NCBI GenBank assembly: GCA_020025305.1
Contig: JAHHSG010000007.1
Coordinates: 1 to 64,000 of the forward strand
Reading direction: 5' to 3'
DNA: 64,000 nucleotides
DNA from: Oscillospiraceae bacterium
GTDB taxonomy: Bacteria > Bacillota > Clostridia > Oscillospirales > Oscillospiraceae
Positions 24,831-32,452 of this stretch are shown here, one piece after another. Made by a program: the position numbers and the translations under genes. Position 1 is the first letter of the stretch. Every line of letters begins with the position of its first letter. The notes below the pieces were generated by a model that was given only the letters and a program-made list of their open reading frames with translations, was not told the DNA's origin and did not search any database.

Positions 24831-25165
24831 TTAAAAGCCTCCACTCCACTTTTCACCTTGCGGGACAGGATCGGCGGCATACGGATTCTTACCGGACTGA
24901 CTTCCATTACTGACGGGGACCTGGGTCTGCTGTTCCCCATGCTCGGAGACGTCCTGCCTGCTGTTCTCGGTGGTATCCACGTCAAAATTTTTCTGCTGAT
25001 GGCCCTTATTCTCTCTTTGTTCCTTCTGCTCTGTTATTTTCACTCTGGGCGCAGGCTCTTTCTTCTGCCCGAGATTCTCATCCAGCTTTTGACTCCCACA
25101 ACCAGCCAGTCCCAAACAAGAGCCAGCAAACGAGTCGTCCGTTGTTTCAGCCATCTTTTCATCAT
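24831..25165 (-). pseudogene. Frameshifted lipoprotein gene
   Basis: From ATG ATG at 25165 the frame reads a signal-peptide start (MMKRWLKQRTTRLLALV). In the neighbouring frame the sequence continues with a lipobox, LGLAGCGS, and then about 85 hydrophilic, Gln/Glu-rich residues ending EKWSGGF. Adding one T to the TTT before GGGACTGG would restore RLLALVLGLAGC, a standard lipoprotein signal. So the gene is probably broken by a single-base deletion, or the base is a sequencing error. Function unknown. Confidence 0.55.
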
Positions 25166-25400
25166 GTGACTGCTTCTTCTCTTTACCACCCTGCTTTTTT
25201 GAGGGATATCATATACACCTCTTTCTTTTATTGAATGATTATAGATGTAGGGTCTATTGTGAATGGATACCCCTGATTTTTCTCTCCTTTACGCTGCAAT
25301 TTCCGGGTCATCCCCTCCTCTTTTTCTTCCCGTGCAGCAGCAGCGAAAACAGCCCCAGCTAAATCTCAAGCCATTGGGCTATATTTTTTTAAACTACTAC

Positions 25401-25450
25401 TTGCAAAATTATGTAAAATTTGTATAATACAATTTGTGGTAAAACCACAA
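25401..25450 (+). promoter_or_regulatory. panT-coaX promoter with 17-bp operator-like palindrome
   Basis: TTGCAA (25401-25406), 16 bases, TATAAT (25423-25428). Immediately after, TTGTGGT-AAA-ACCACAA (25434-25450) is a perfect 7-3-7 palindrome over the likely transcription start, an ideal repressor site. The regulator is unknown. Confidence 0.7.
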
Positions 25451-25501
25451 TATTGCACTGTATCCGCGCTAAGACGGAACGGCAGCAGGAGGTAATTGAA
25501 A

Positions 25502-26098
25502 ATGAACAAGCAAAAACAACGCACATCTCGGATGGTCGGCATTGCACTTCTGATGGCTCTGGTGGTCGTCATGCAGGTAATCGGCGGATTTATCCCCCCA
25601 GTAAGTGGTTTTTCCATTTCACTGGTTCTGATTCCCATTGTGCTCGGAGCCGCAGTTTACGGTCCCGGTGCCGGTGCCCTTTTGGGAGCCACATTCGGCG
25701 TCATAGTTTATATCAACTGTGTCACCGGTGCAGACGTCGGAGGTTCCATGGTATTTCAAGCCAATCCCATTTTATGCTTTGTTGTGGTAATGGGAAAGGG
25801 TATTCTGGCCGGTCTTGCCGCAGGCTTTGTGTATTCTCTGTTTAAGAACAGAAATGCATATGTGGCTATGCTGCTGGCCGCTATCGTTTGTCCTCTGGTC
25901 AATACCGGAATCTTTGTCCTATGTATGTGCCTATTCTTTATTGACATTCTGGCAGCTTGGGCAGGCGGCGGCGATGTATTTGGCTATATCCTTACAGGAC
26001 TGGTTTTGGTCAATCTGCTTCCCGAACTTCTGATCAACGTAGTCTTCAGCCCCGCCGGCGCGCGCATTGCGCAAATTGTGAAAGCACGTCATGGTTAA
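25502..26098 (+). CDS. ECF transporter S component, probably pantothenate (PanT-like)
   Basis: 198 residues from the ATG at 25502 (AGGAGG 9 bases upstream; an in-frame TTG at 25496 is too close to it). Five to six hydrophobic segments, with PPVSGFSISLVLIPIVLGAAVYGPGAG near the N-terminus, fit an ECF-type vitamin-binding membrane protein. No ATPase or T component is nearby, so it would share a global ECF module. The next gene is a pantothenate kinase, which makes pantothenate the most likely substrate; biotin or another vitamin is possible. Confidence 0.75.
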   Translation: MNKQKQRTSRMVGIALLMALVVVMQVIGGFIPPVSGFSISLVLIPIVLGAAVYGPGAGALLGATFGVIVYINCVTGADVGGSMVFQANPILCFVVVMGKGILAGLAAGFVYSLFKNRNAYVAMLLAAIVCPLVNTGIFVLCMCLFFIDILAAWAGGGDVFGYILTGLVLVNLLPELLINVVFSPAGARIAQIVKARHG

Positions 26099-26147
26099 GT
26101 GTTCCCTCATATACCAAAATGTCAAGGCATAGGATGGAGGTATCGCA

Positions 26148-26915
26148 ATGCTATTAGCGATTGATATTGGAAATACAAATATCGTCATCGGAGGAATCCG
26201 GGACGATGAAATCGTTTTTAAAGCACGGATTGCTACTGATCGTCTGAAAACATCGGATCAGTACGGCGTGGAAATCAAGAACACATTGGAGGCCTTCGGT
26301 TTCGTACGCGAAGATGTCACGGACTGTATCATTTCTTCGGTTGTACCGCCCGTTTTTAATTCGGTGAACACCGGTGTGATTAAAGTCATCGGTAAAAAGC
26401 CTATGGTCGTTGGCCCGGGATTGAAAATCGGTTTGAATGTGCACACCGATATTCCGTCTCAGGTAGGCAGCGACCTGATTGTGACTGCCGTTGCGGCGCT
26501 GGCGGAATATCCTGCGCCATTGCTGCTGATCGACATGGGTACTGCCACAACCGTGCAGGTAATTGAGCCGAAAAACGTATTTATTGGCGGATTGATCCTC
26601 CCGGGTGTCATGGTTTCCTTGGACTCTTTAAGCAACCGTACGGCACAGCTGCCGGGTATCAGCCTGGAAATGCCGAAACATATTGTTGGAAAAAACACCG
26701 AGGACTGTATGCGCAGTGGTGCAATGTATGGAACAGCCGCTATGCTGGACGGTATCATTGATCGAATCTCTAAGGAGTTAGGGCATTCATTCACCGTTGT
26801 GGCTACCGGTGGTCTGGCGCAATTCATTACGCCCCTTTGCAACCATGAGATCATACTGGAAAAAGAGCTGTTACTCAAGGGACTTCATATCATTTATCAA
26901 AAGAATAAACGATAA
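26148..26915 (+). CDS. coaX: Type III pantothenate kinase
   Basis: 255 residues, the usual length. The N-terminal phosphate loop LLAIDIGNTNIVIG, QVGSDLIV, LLIDMGTATTVQVI and FIGGLILPGV are hallmark motifs of CoaX. It phosphorylates pantothenate, the first step of CoA synthesis, and is not feedback-inhibited by CoA in known members. The ribosome binding site is GGAGG (ATGGAGGTATCGC). It is 49 bases after the PanT-like gene and shares its promoter. Confidence 0.95.
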   Translation: MLLAIDIGNTNIVIGGIRDDEIVFKARIATDRLKTSDQYGVEIKNTLEAFGFVREDVTDCIISSVVPPVFNSVNTGVIKVIGKKPMVVGPGLKIGLNVHTDIPSQVGSDLIVTAVAALAEYPAPLLLIDMGTATTVQVIEPKNVFIGGLILPGVMVSLDSLSNRTAQLPGISLEMPKHIVGKNTEDCMRSGAMYGTAAMLDGIIDRISKELGHSFTVVATGGLAQFITPLCNHEIILEKELLLKGLHIIYQKNKR

Positions 26916-26982
26916 CATAAAAAGCGGTACAGGCGCCATGATCTTTATTGGTACATGCTGCTCTTTTGTGCTGTGAAAAATC

Positions 26983-27120
26983 TTGACACTTCTCAGAATT
27001 TCTGGTAACCTATAAAAAAATATGCATTGGTATGCTGTCATCGGATAGCTGCCGTATAAGGTGCTTGATACACTCCGTAGATCTTAGAAGGAGTGTATGG
27101 AGCACCTTATTTTTGTTTTT
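26983..27120 (+). promoter_or_regulatory. Leader with transcription attenuator of the MATE gene
   Basis: A TTGACA (26983-26988) with a weak -10 (TAACCT, 27006-27011) is a candidate promoter. The leader then forms a very strong terminator: arms ATAAGGTGCT (27056-27065) plus ATACACTCC (27068-27076) pair with GGAGTGTAT (27090-27098) plus AGCACCTTAT (27101-27110), followed by TTTTGTTTTT. It ends exactly at the AGGAGG of the MATE gene (27121). A terminator in this place implies regulated antitermination. No known riboswitch fold was recognised. Confidence 0.65.
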
Positions 27121-27134
27121 AGGAGGTTTTGACT

Positions 27135-28472
27135 TTGAAGCATGTACACAAGAATTTTTATCGATACATCTCCATGAGCATCTTGGGGATGCTTGGCTCT
27201 GCAGGCACCATTCTTGCAGATACCTTTTTTGTATCAGACAAGCTCGGTGCCCGTGGGCTTGCCGCATTGAACATTGCCATCTGCATCTTCGGGCTGATCA
27301 ACGGCTTGGGACTTTTATTCGGAATCGGCGGGTCAACGTATTACTCCATCTCAAAAGCCCGCGGAGAGCACACAAAGGGCAACGAGATATTCTCCCTTTC
27401 CCTGTATAGTTCCTTGGGATTCGGAGGCATTTTGCTCCTCGGCGGGTTGTTTTTCTCGGAACCTATCGTGCGGTTCTTAGGCGCAGAAGGCTCTATTTTA
27501 CCCATGGCAGACATGTATATGAAAACGATTTTATGTTTTTCCCCCTTCTTTATTCTGCGACACGTATATATTTGTTTTATCCGCAATGATGGAGGCCCTC
27601 GTTTGGCAATGGTTTCCATGCTGGTGGGCAGTATCGCCAATATCGTTCTGGATTATGTATTTATGTATCCCCTGGGCATGGGAATTTTCGGTGCGGCACT
27701 GGCCACAGCGCTGACACCCGTCATCGGTATAGTGATTTGCTCCCCCTATCTTTTACAAAAGAAAAACAAGTTTCATTGCACAAAAGTATCCGGGAAGTTG
27801 AGGGAATTTTGGAAAATCTGCAGCTTTGGCACCGCTGCATTCATCAATGAGTTTTCCTCCGGAATTGTATTGTTAGTGTTCAATTTGTTGATTTTGACCC
27901 ATGCAGGTAATATTGGCATTGCAGCCTATGGCATCATTGCCAATTTGGCTTTAGTCGTCATGGCCGTTTTTACGGGCATTTCACAGGGCATCCAACCTCT
28001 GCTCAGCAAGGCCCATGGCGAAGGAAACGAATGGGAGGTACAAACCATCTACCGTCACGGCCTGCGTCTATCCGCCATCCTCGGCCTATTGATCCTGCTT
28101 GGAACCTATCGCTTTGCCCCTGCCCTGGTTTCCATGTTTAATCACGAACATAATTTGACCTTACAGGCAATTGCAGAAAACGGATTGCAAATCTATTTTG
28201 TGAGCTTCCTTTTCTTAGGATATAACTTTATGGCCACTTCTCGTTTCAGCGCCACAGAAAAGCCCCGCTTTGCATTTACACTGTCCTTTTTCCGTGGATT
28301 CGCTGGGATCATTGCTTTGGCCGCCGCCTTTGCCGCTCTGTGGGGGATTGATGGTGTGTGGCTGTCTATTCCCACTGTTGAGTTTCTGACACTGCTTATG
28401 GGAATCTGCTTTTCCAAAAAGGCAGCGCCTGTTGAAGCGCCGCATTATCCCATTGAGCAGATGTGCAAATGA
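27135..28472 (+). CDS. MATE-family multidrug/toxin efflux transporter
   Basis: About 445 residues with twelve expected membrane segments. Recognisable parts are ADTFFVSDKLGARGLAALN in the first repeat and QGIQPLLSKAHGEG in the second. MATE pumps export drugs or cationic compounds by sodium or proton antiport. The TTG at 27135 is chosen as start: AGGAGG (27121-27126) is 8 bases away, whereas an in-frame TTG at 27129 is only 2 bases away. Expression seems controlled by the terminator just upstream. Confidence 0.88.
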   Translation: MKHVHKNFYRYISMSILGMLGSAGTILADTFFVSDKLGARGLAALNIAICIFGLINGLGLLFGIGGSTYYSISKARGEHTKGNEIFSLSLYSSLGFGGILLLGGLFFSEPIVRFLGAEGSILPMADMYMKTILCFSPFFILRHVYICFIRNDGGPRLAMVSMLVGSIANIVLDYVFMYPLGMGIFGAALATALTPVIGIVICSPYLLQKKNKFHCTKVSGKLREFWKICSFGTAAFINEFSSGIVLLVFNLLILTHAGNIGIAAYGIIANLALVVMAVFTGISQGIQPLLSKAHGEGNEWEVQTIYRHGLRLSAILGLLILLGTYRFAPALVSMFNHEHNLTLQAIAENGLQIYFVSFLFLGYNFMATSRFSATEKPRFAFTLSFFRGFAGIIALAAAFAALWGIDGVWLSIPTVEFLTLLMGICFSKKAAPVEAPHYPIEQMCK

Positions 28473-28481
28473 CTCTTTTCA

Positions 28482-28531
28482 AAAAGAGAACAGACACGAT
28501 CAAAATTCCATTGGATCGTGTCTGTTCTTTT
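28482..28531. terminator. Strong bidirectional terminator
   Basis: An 18-bp perfect stem (AAAAGAACAGACACGATC-type arms, 28484-28501 and 28514-28531) between the convergent MATE and glycosyltransferase genes, with A and T runs at both ends. Confidence 0.85.
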
Positions 28532-28591
28532 CATATTCATCCTACTAGCAGACGTATACATCGCCTCTGCATGTCTTTCTTTTAAATAAAA

Positions 28592-29734
28592 TCACTGCAC
28601 AGATGAGGGATTCCCGCTCCGCGCCGCTGCCTGATGCATTCGCTGATAGATGATTTCGGCGGCGTTGTCCTTTGGCATTGCCGTAAGGCTCCGGCGCATA
28701 GCCTCCAACTTTCTTTCATCTTCCAGCAGCGTCACACAGACGCGGGCGATCTCCATACTGTTGGTACCGGTACGGGCGCCGCCTTTGCGGAGGAAATAGA
28801 ATCGATTATAATGCTCGCAGCCCGCCACTGCATCAATGAGCACCATCGGCAGCATCTTCATGGCAGCCTCTGTAATGCTGATACCGCCGGGCTTCGTCAG
28901 ATAGAGGTCGGCGCTGTCCAACAAAAGAGACATATCCTGCATATACCCCAGAATGTGGATGTTGGGACTATCTTTATAACGCCGCTGCAGTTTCTTTTCC
29001 AAGCGGTGATTGGTACCGCACACCACTGTCATATCCACGCTCTCTGGCAGGCGGTGCGACAGCAGCCGTGCCAAGCGCTTCATGGGGCCGCACCCCATAC
29101 TTCCGCACATCATCAAGAGGTGCTTATGATCAGGAGAAATACCCAAGGCACGCTTAGCCTCCTCCTGATCCGTACCGTGATAGAACATCTGACGGATGGG
29201 TATGCCGCTGCAGCAGAACTGCTCCTCTCCAATATTCGGAGAGTCGAAATCCACCTGCAGTGAGGCATCCGGGAGAAAATATACATCCACCCGGCTTTCT
29301 TTCGTTCCCGGGTTGCAGGTGTAATCTGTGGCCACAAGGCCAATGGTCACCGGCAGATGATATCGCTTTTGCACTTCTGTCATCATCAAAGACGCAAAAA
29401 CATGCGTACAGATGACTGTGTCGAACCCACCGTCTTGTATGTACTTACAAAGCCGATCCGTCCCCAACGCCAACAGGCGGTAAATGCCGGACTTTTCATG
29501 GAAGATGGCGGGATGCTTCTCGCTGTAACCGTAGATCAGCTTGAAAAGCCAATGCAAATAGCGGTACATGGTCGTATGTCCCCAGCAGATGAAGCGCGAC
29601 AGTGCCCGAGAGACAAAATTCAGCGCATCCTCCACAACGCACATCTCCCCCTGCATGTCATAATACTCCTTCACAGCCTTAGCGCAGGAGTTATGCCCTT
29701 GCCCGGTGCTGCAGCTTAAAATCAATGTTGCCAT
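28592..29734 (-). CDS. MurG/MGDG-synthase-like glycolipid glycosyltransferase
   Basis: 380 residues from the ATG at 29734 (GAGGA 7 bases upstream; an ATG at 29758 lacks such a site). The N-terminal fold starts ATLILSCSTGQGHN, typical of monogalactosyl-diacylglycerol synthases and UgtP-type enzymes. The C-terminal donor-binding domain has CGTNHRLEKKL, ILGYMQDM and LYLTKPGGISITEA (UDP-sugar binding). It is probably a membrane-peripheral enzyme transferring glucose or galactose to diacylglycerol, giving membrane glycolipids or lipoteichoic anchors. Confidence 0.88.
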   Translation of the reverse strand: MATLILSCSTGQGHNSCAKAVKEYYDMQGEMCVVEDALNFVSRALSRFICWGHTTMYRYLHWLFKLIYGYSEKHPAIFHEKSGIYRLLALGTDRLCKYIQDGGFDTVICTHVFASLMMTEVQKRYHLPVTIGLVATDYTCNPGTKESRVDVYFLPDASLQVDFDSPNIGEEQFCCSGIPIRQMFYHGTDQEEAKRALGISPDHKHLLMMCGSMGCGPMKRLARLLSHRLPESVDMTVVCGTNHRLEKKLQRRYKDSPNIHILGYMQDMSLLLDSADLYLTKPGGISITEAAMKMLPMVLIDAVAGCEHYNRFYFLRKGGARTGTNSMEIARVCVTLLEDERKLEAMRRSLTAMPKDNAAEIIYQRMHQAAARSGNPSSVQ

Positions 29735-29830
29735 GGACTCATCCTCATTCTTTCGCAAGCGACAACGCTGTTTGCTTTTCTCTATGTCTCAAGTATACCG
29801 CTGCAAGGTCAAATAAATTTCAACTTTTCC

Positions 29831-30769
29831 TCAACGTTTGTTGAAAAATGGCGTTTTTCCGCGTCCGGGCTGCTTACGCTCTGCGGTGGTCAGCAACAGC
29901 TCACAGGTACTCTCCGGAAACTCCTCCGCCACCGCAAGGTTCACTGCAGCCGTAACAGCACGAAACTGCTGTACATCCACCAGCTTCTCCGACACCTGAA
30001 AATATACGGCCACCCAAAGATGGCGCCCCGTCTTTGTCACGTCAAAAAAGACCGGCATATATCCGCTATCCGTCATCACAGCAGTGCAAATTTCACGAAT
30101 CCGCTCCACGGTCTCCCCATCCGGTGGAAATAAAAATACATTCCGAATGGCCCCCCACAGCATCTTCACACTCTCCGGCAGCATAAAAATGATGATGGCT
30201 ATAGCCACGATGGGGTCAAAATACGGCAGCAAAAAAGCCAGCGGTGTCTTTCTCAAAAACGTCGTTGCAAAGAAGGCAGCAGACATTCCCAAGCTGTAAA
30301 AAATATCCAGTTTCCAGCCCAGCAGCTCCGCCTGCACCGTTGGTGAGTCCATAGAGCGGTTGATATGCTTCATCCATAAATAGATGCATAGACTCACCGT
30401 TCCCAAAATAATCTGAAAGACAGAAATCCCTGCTCCGTCCACCAGATTGCCGCCGTGCAGCGCGGTCTGGATAATCTCCACACCTACACCCATAGTGACT
30501 GAGAGCATCATAAAGCCCTTGACAATGAGGAAAATGGACTCAATCTGAAAATAGCCGTAGGGGTGTTCCTCGGATACCGGCTTATAAAAAAGCGGCGTAA
30601 GGAACAGAATAAGTCCTATGAAAATTAACTCCGTGGCATCATAGACAGCATCCATCAGTACGGATTGAGAGTGGCTGAAGATGGAATAAATCAGTTCCGC
30701 CACAGCAAAGGCCAATCCGGAAAAGAAGGAAATCCACAGTATCTTTTTTTCCCGTTTCTCGCTGATCAT
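29831..30769 (-). CDS. Cation diffusion facilitator (CDF) family transporter
   Basis: 312 residues with six membrane segments to about residue 205 and a cytoplasmic C-terminal domain with VERIREICTAVM and LWVAVYFQV. Metal-site residues in TM2 are present (MDAVYDATEL, two Asp four apart). In TM5 the sequence is GWKLDIFYS, where the first of the usual H-x-x-x-D pair is a Gly. This may change the metal or reflect divergence. CDF proteins export divalent metals such as Zn, Fe or Mn by proton antiport. The ribosome binding site is AAGGAG. Confidence 0.85.
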   Translation of the reverse strand: MISEKREKKILWISFFSGLAFAVAELIYSIFSHSQSVLMDAVYDATELIFIGLILFLTPLFYKPVSEEHPYGYFQIESIFLIVKGFMMLSVTMGVGVEIIQTALHGGNLVDGAGISVFQIILGTVSLCIYLWMKHINRSMDSPTVQAELLGWKLDIFYSLGMSAAFFATTFLRKTPLAFLLPYFDPIVAIAIIIFMLPESVKMLWGAIRNVFLFPPDGETVERIREICTAVMTDSGYMPVFFDVTKTGRHLWVAVYFQVSEKLVDVQQFRAVTAAVNLAVAEEFPESTCELLLTTAERKQPGRGKTPFFNKR

Positions 30770-30866
30770 CTGTTTTTCTCCTTTTCGCTATTGTTACAGA
30801 CATAGGGATTATACCATAAACGAGCCCTGTTACGAAAGAGTTTTCCGTTGCCGCACCTCCACAGAA

Positions 30867-30899
30867 AAGGAACGTCCCCTCCTAGAGAGGACGTTCCTT
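30867..30899 (-). terminator. Terminator after the rubrerythrin gene
   Basis: AAGGAACGTCC with GGACGTTCCTT around an 11-12-base loop. On the minus strand a TTTTC run follows. Confidence 0.7.
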
Positions 30900-30928
30900 C
30901 CAAATGACGATTTTCGCACGTTTCAGGC

Positions 30929-31588
30929 TCAATAGTTCTCTTTGTGCACCTCAAAATAGGCTTGCGGGTGGTTGCACACAGGGCACGTTTCCGGAGCCTT
31001 GGTGCTAAGCACCATGTGGCCGCAGTTACGGCACTCCCACAGGATGATGCCGGCTTTCTCAAAGACAGTTTTCGTCTCCACATTCTTCAGCAGGGCACGA
31101 TAGCGTTCCTCATGGCTTTTTTCAATGGCAGCCACACCACGGAACTTTTCCGCCAGATCATGGAATCCCTCTTCATCGGCCTCCTTGGCCATGCGGGCAT
31201 ACATATCGTTCCATTCATAGCCTTCGCCCTCGGCGGCATGGAGCAGATTCTCCGCCGTATCGCCAATCTCGCCTAAGGCCTTAAACCATAGCTTAGCGTG
31301 CTCTTTCTCGTTGTCGGCAGTTTGCAGGAACAAAGCCGCAATCTGCTCATAACCGGCCTTCCGAGCCACCGAGGCAAAGTAGGTATACTTGTTGCGTGCC
31401 TGAGACTCACCGGCGAAGGCTTCCCACAGGTTCTTCTCCGTCTTAGTTCCGGCATAAGGGTTCTTCGCCGGTGCAGCATCCATCTTCTCGAACCGACTGG
31501 CAGGCTGCTGGCAGACAGGACAAATAAAATCGGCGGGCAGGGGGCCTTCATGCACATAGCCGCAAACAGAACACTTCCACTTTTCCAT
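30929..31588 (-). CDS. Rubrerythrin with rubredoxin domains at both ends
   Basis: 219 residues from the ATG at 31588 (GGAGG 8 bases upstream). The N-terminal rubredoxin-like knuckles are CSVCGY and CPVC (about 5-28). The central ferritin-like four-helix domain (about 48-170) carries ExxH-type ligands (ESQARNKYTY, ADNEKEHAKLW, EKSHEERY). The C-terminal rubredoxin knuckles are CRNCGH and CPVC. Classical rubrerythrin has only the C-terminal rubredoxin and reverse rubrerythrin only the N-terminal one. It reduces hydrogen peroxide in anaerobes using electrons passed through rubredoxin iron. Confidence 0.92.
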   Translation of the reverse strand: MEKWKCSVCGYVHEGPLPADFICPVCQQPASRFEKMDAAPAKNPYAGTKTEKNLWEAFAGESQARNKYTYFASVARKAGYEQIAALFLQTADNEKEHAKLWFKALGEIGDTAENLLHAAEGEGYEWNDMYARMAKEADEEGFHDLAEKFRGVAAIEKSHEERYRALLKNVETKTVFEKAGIILWECRNCGHMVLSTKAPETCPVCNHPQAYFEVHKENY

Positions 31589-31765
31589 AGTATATACCTC
31601 CAAACTAGTTTATATTGCAAAGTTTATGTTGTTATCTTTCTCAGATTGTGTGTTGATCATACAGGTTTTTCCGAAGTTTTTCCGTGACTACATCACGAAA
31701 CTTCTCTTCTTTCTAACTTCCAGCGCCCGTGTTCCCTGTGGCAGCTGTCAGAATTCTGTCTATTT

Positions 31766-31792
31766 TTAGCACTCTCATGTGTCGAGTGCTAA
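31766..31792. promoter_or_regulatory. CIRCE element (HrcA operator)
   Basis: TTAGCACTC-N9-GAGTGCTAA, an exact match to the CIRCE consensus, 159 bases upstream of the hsp20 start. It predicts repression by HrcA and heat induction. Confidence 0.95.
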
Positions 31793-31950
31793 AGTTAATA
31801 ATTTGTTCATCAAAAGAGCACAATTTCTTCTAAATTAAGGGGTATAACAATACTTGTCAACAGGAGGTACGTAAAGTTCCTCCCGGAGCGGCAAAGGAAC
31901 ATTGCCGCAGCAAGTTTGTTTATATTTTATCTTTTTAGGAGGTAGTTATT
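31793..31950 (+). other. Long 5' untranslated region of hsp20
   Basis: No gene. It contains a decoy AGGAGGTA (31862-31869), a complementary CCTCC (31879-31883), a 6-bp hairpin GCGGCA/TGCCGC (31889-31914 region), and then the real AGGAGGTAG (31937-31945). The CCTCC could pair with either site, so a thermosensor-like switch is conceivable. Confidence 0.4.
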
Positions 31951-32385
31951 ATGTTTGGCTGCAACAACAGAAATCAGCAGATGCGTGTTTATGATCCGTT
32001 CCGTGAAATGGAAAATCTGCAGCGCAGTTTCTTTGGCGATTTCTTCTCCAATCAGAGTCTGGCCGCCTTTAAAACCGACATTACTGACGAGGGGGATTAT
32101 TACCTGCTGGCGGCGGATCTTCCCGGTTTTGAGAAGAAGGACATTTCCTTGCAGCTCAACGGCGACACATTGACCATTCAGGCACAGCGTGCGTCCAAAG
32201 TAGAGCAGAACAATGACAAGGTGGTTCGCATGGAGCGCTCCTACGGCGTCTATAGCCGGCAGTTCAATGTCTCTGAGATCGACACCGACCATATCAAGGC
32301 ATCCTATGAAAACGGTGTGCTATCTCTGCGCCTTCCCAAGAAGAGCACCGTACTGCCCCAGAGCAAGGTTTTGGAAATCGAATAA
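31951..32385 (+). CDS. Small heat shock protein, Hsp20/alpha-crystallin family
   Basis: 144 residues. The alpha-crystallin domain (about 40-135) shows DITDEGDYYLLAADLPGFEK, the VVRMERSYGVYSRQF strand region and the ending ASYENGVLSLRLPK, with the A-x-x-x-N-G-V-L motif. It is an ATP-independent chaperone holding unfolded proteins. It has an ideal ribosome binding site, a perfect CIRCE upstream and its own terminator, so it is a single-gene heat-shock unit. Confidence 0.95.
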   Translation: MFGCNNRNQQMRVYDPFREMENLQRSFFGDFFSNQSLAAFKTDITDEGDYYLLAADLPGFEKKDISLQLNGDTLTIQAQRASKVEQNNDKVVRMERSYGVYSRQFNVSEIDTDHIKASYENGVLSLRLPKKSTVLPQSKVLEIE

Positions 32386-32415
32386 GCTTCTATTTAGAAC
32401 GTCTCCCTTATATGA

Positions 32416-32452
32416 AAAACCCGGGACGGGCCTATCGCCCGTCCCGGGTTTT
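32416..32452. terminator. Bidirectional terminator between hsp20 and the P-type ATPase
   Basis: A 15-bp perfect stem (AAAACCCGGGACGGG with its complement, arms 32416-32430 and 32438-32452) and a 7-base loop between convergent genes. Confidence 0.9.
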
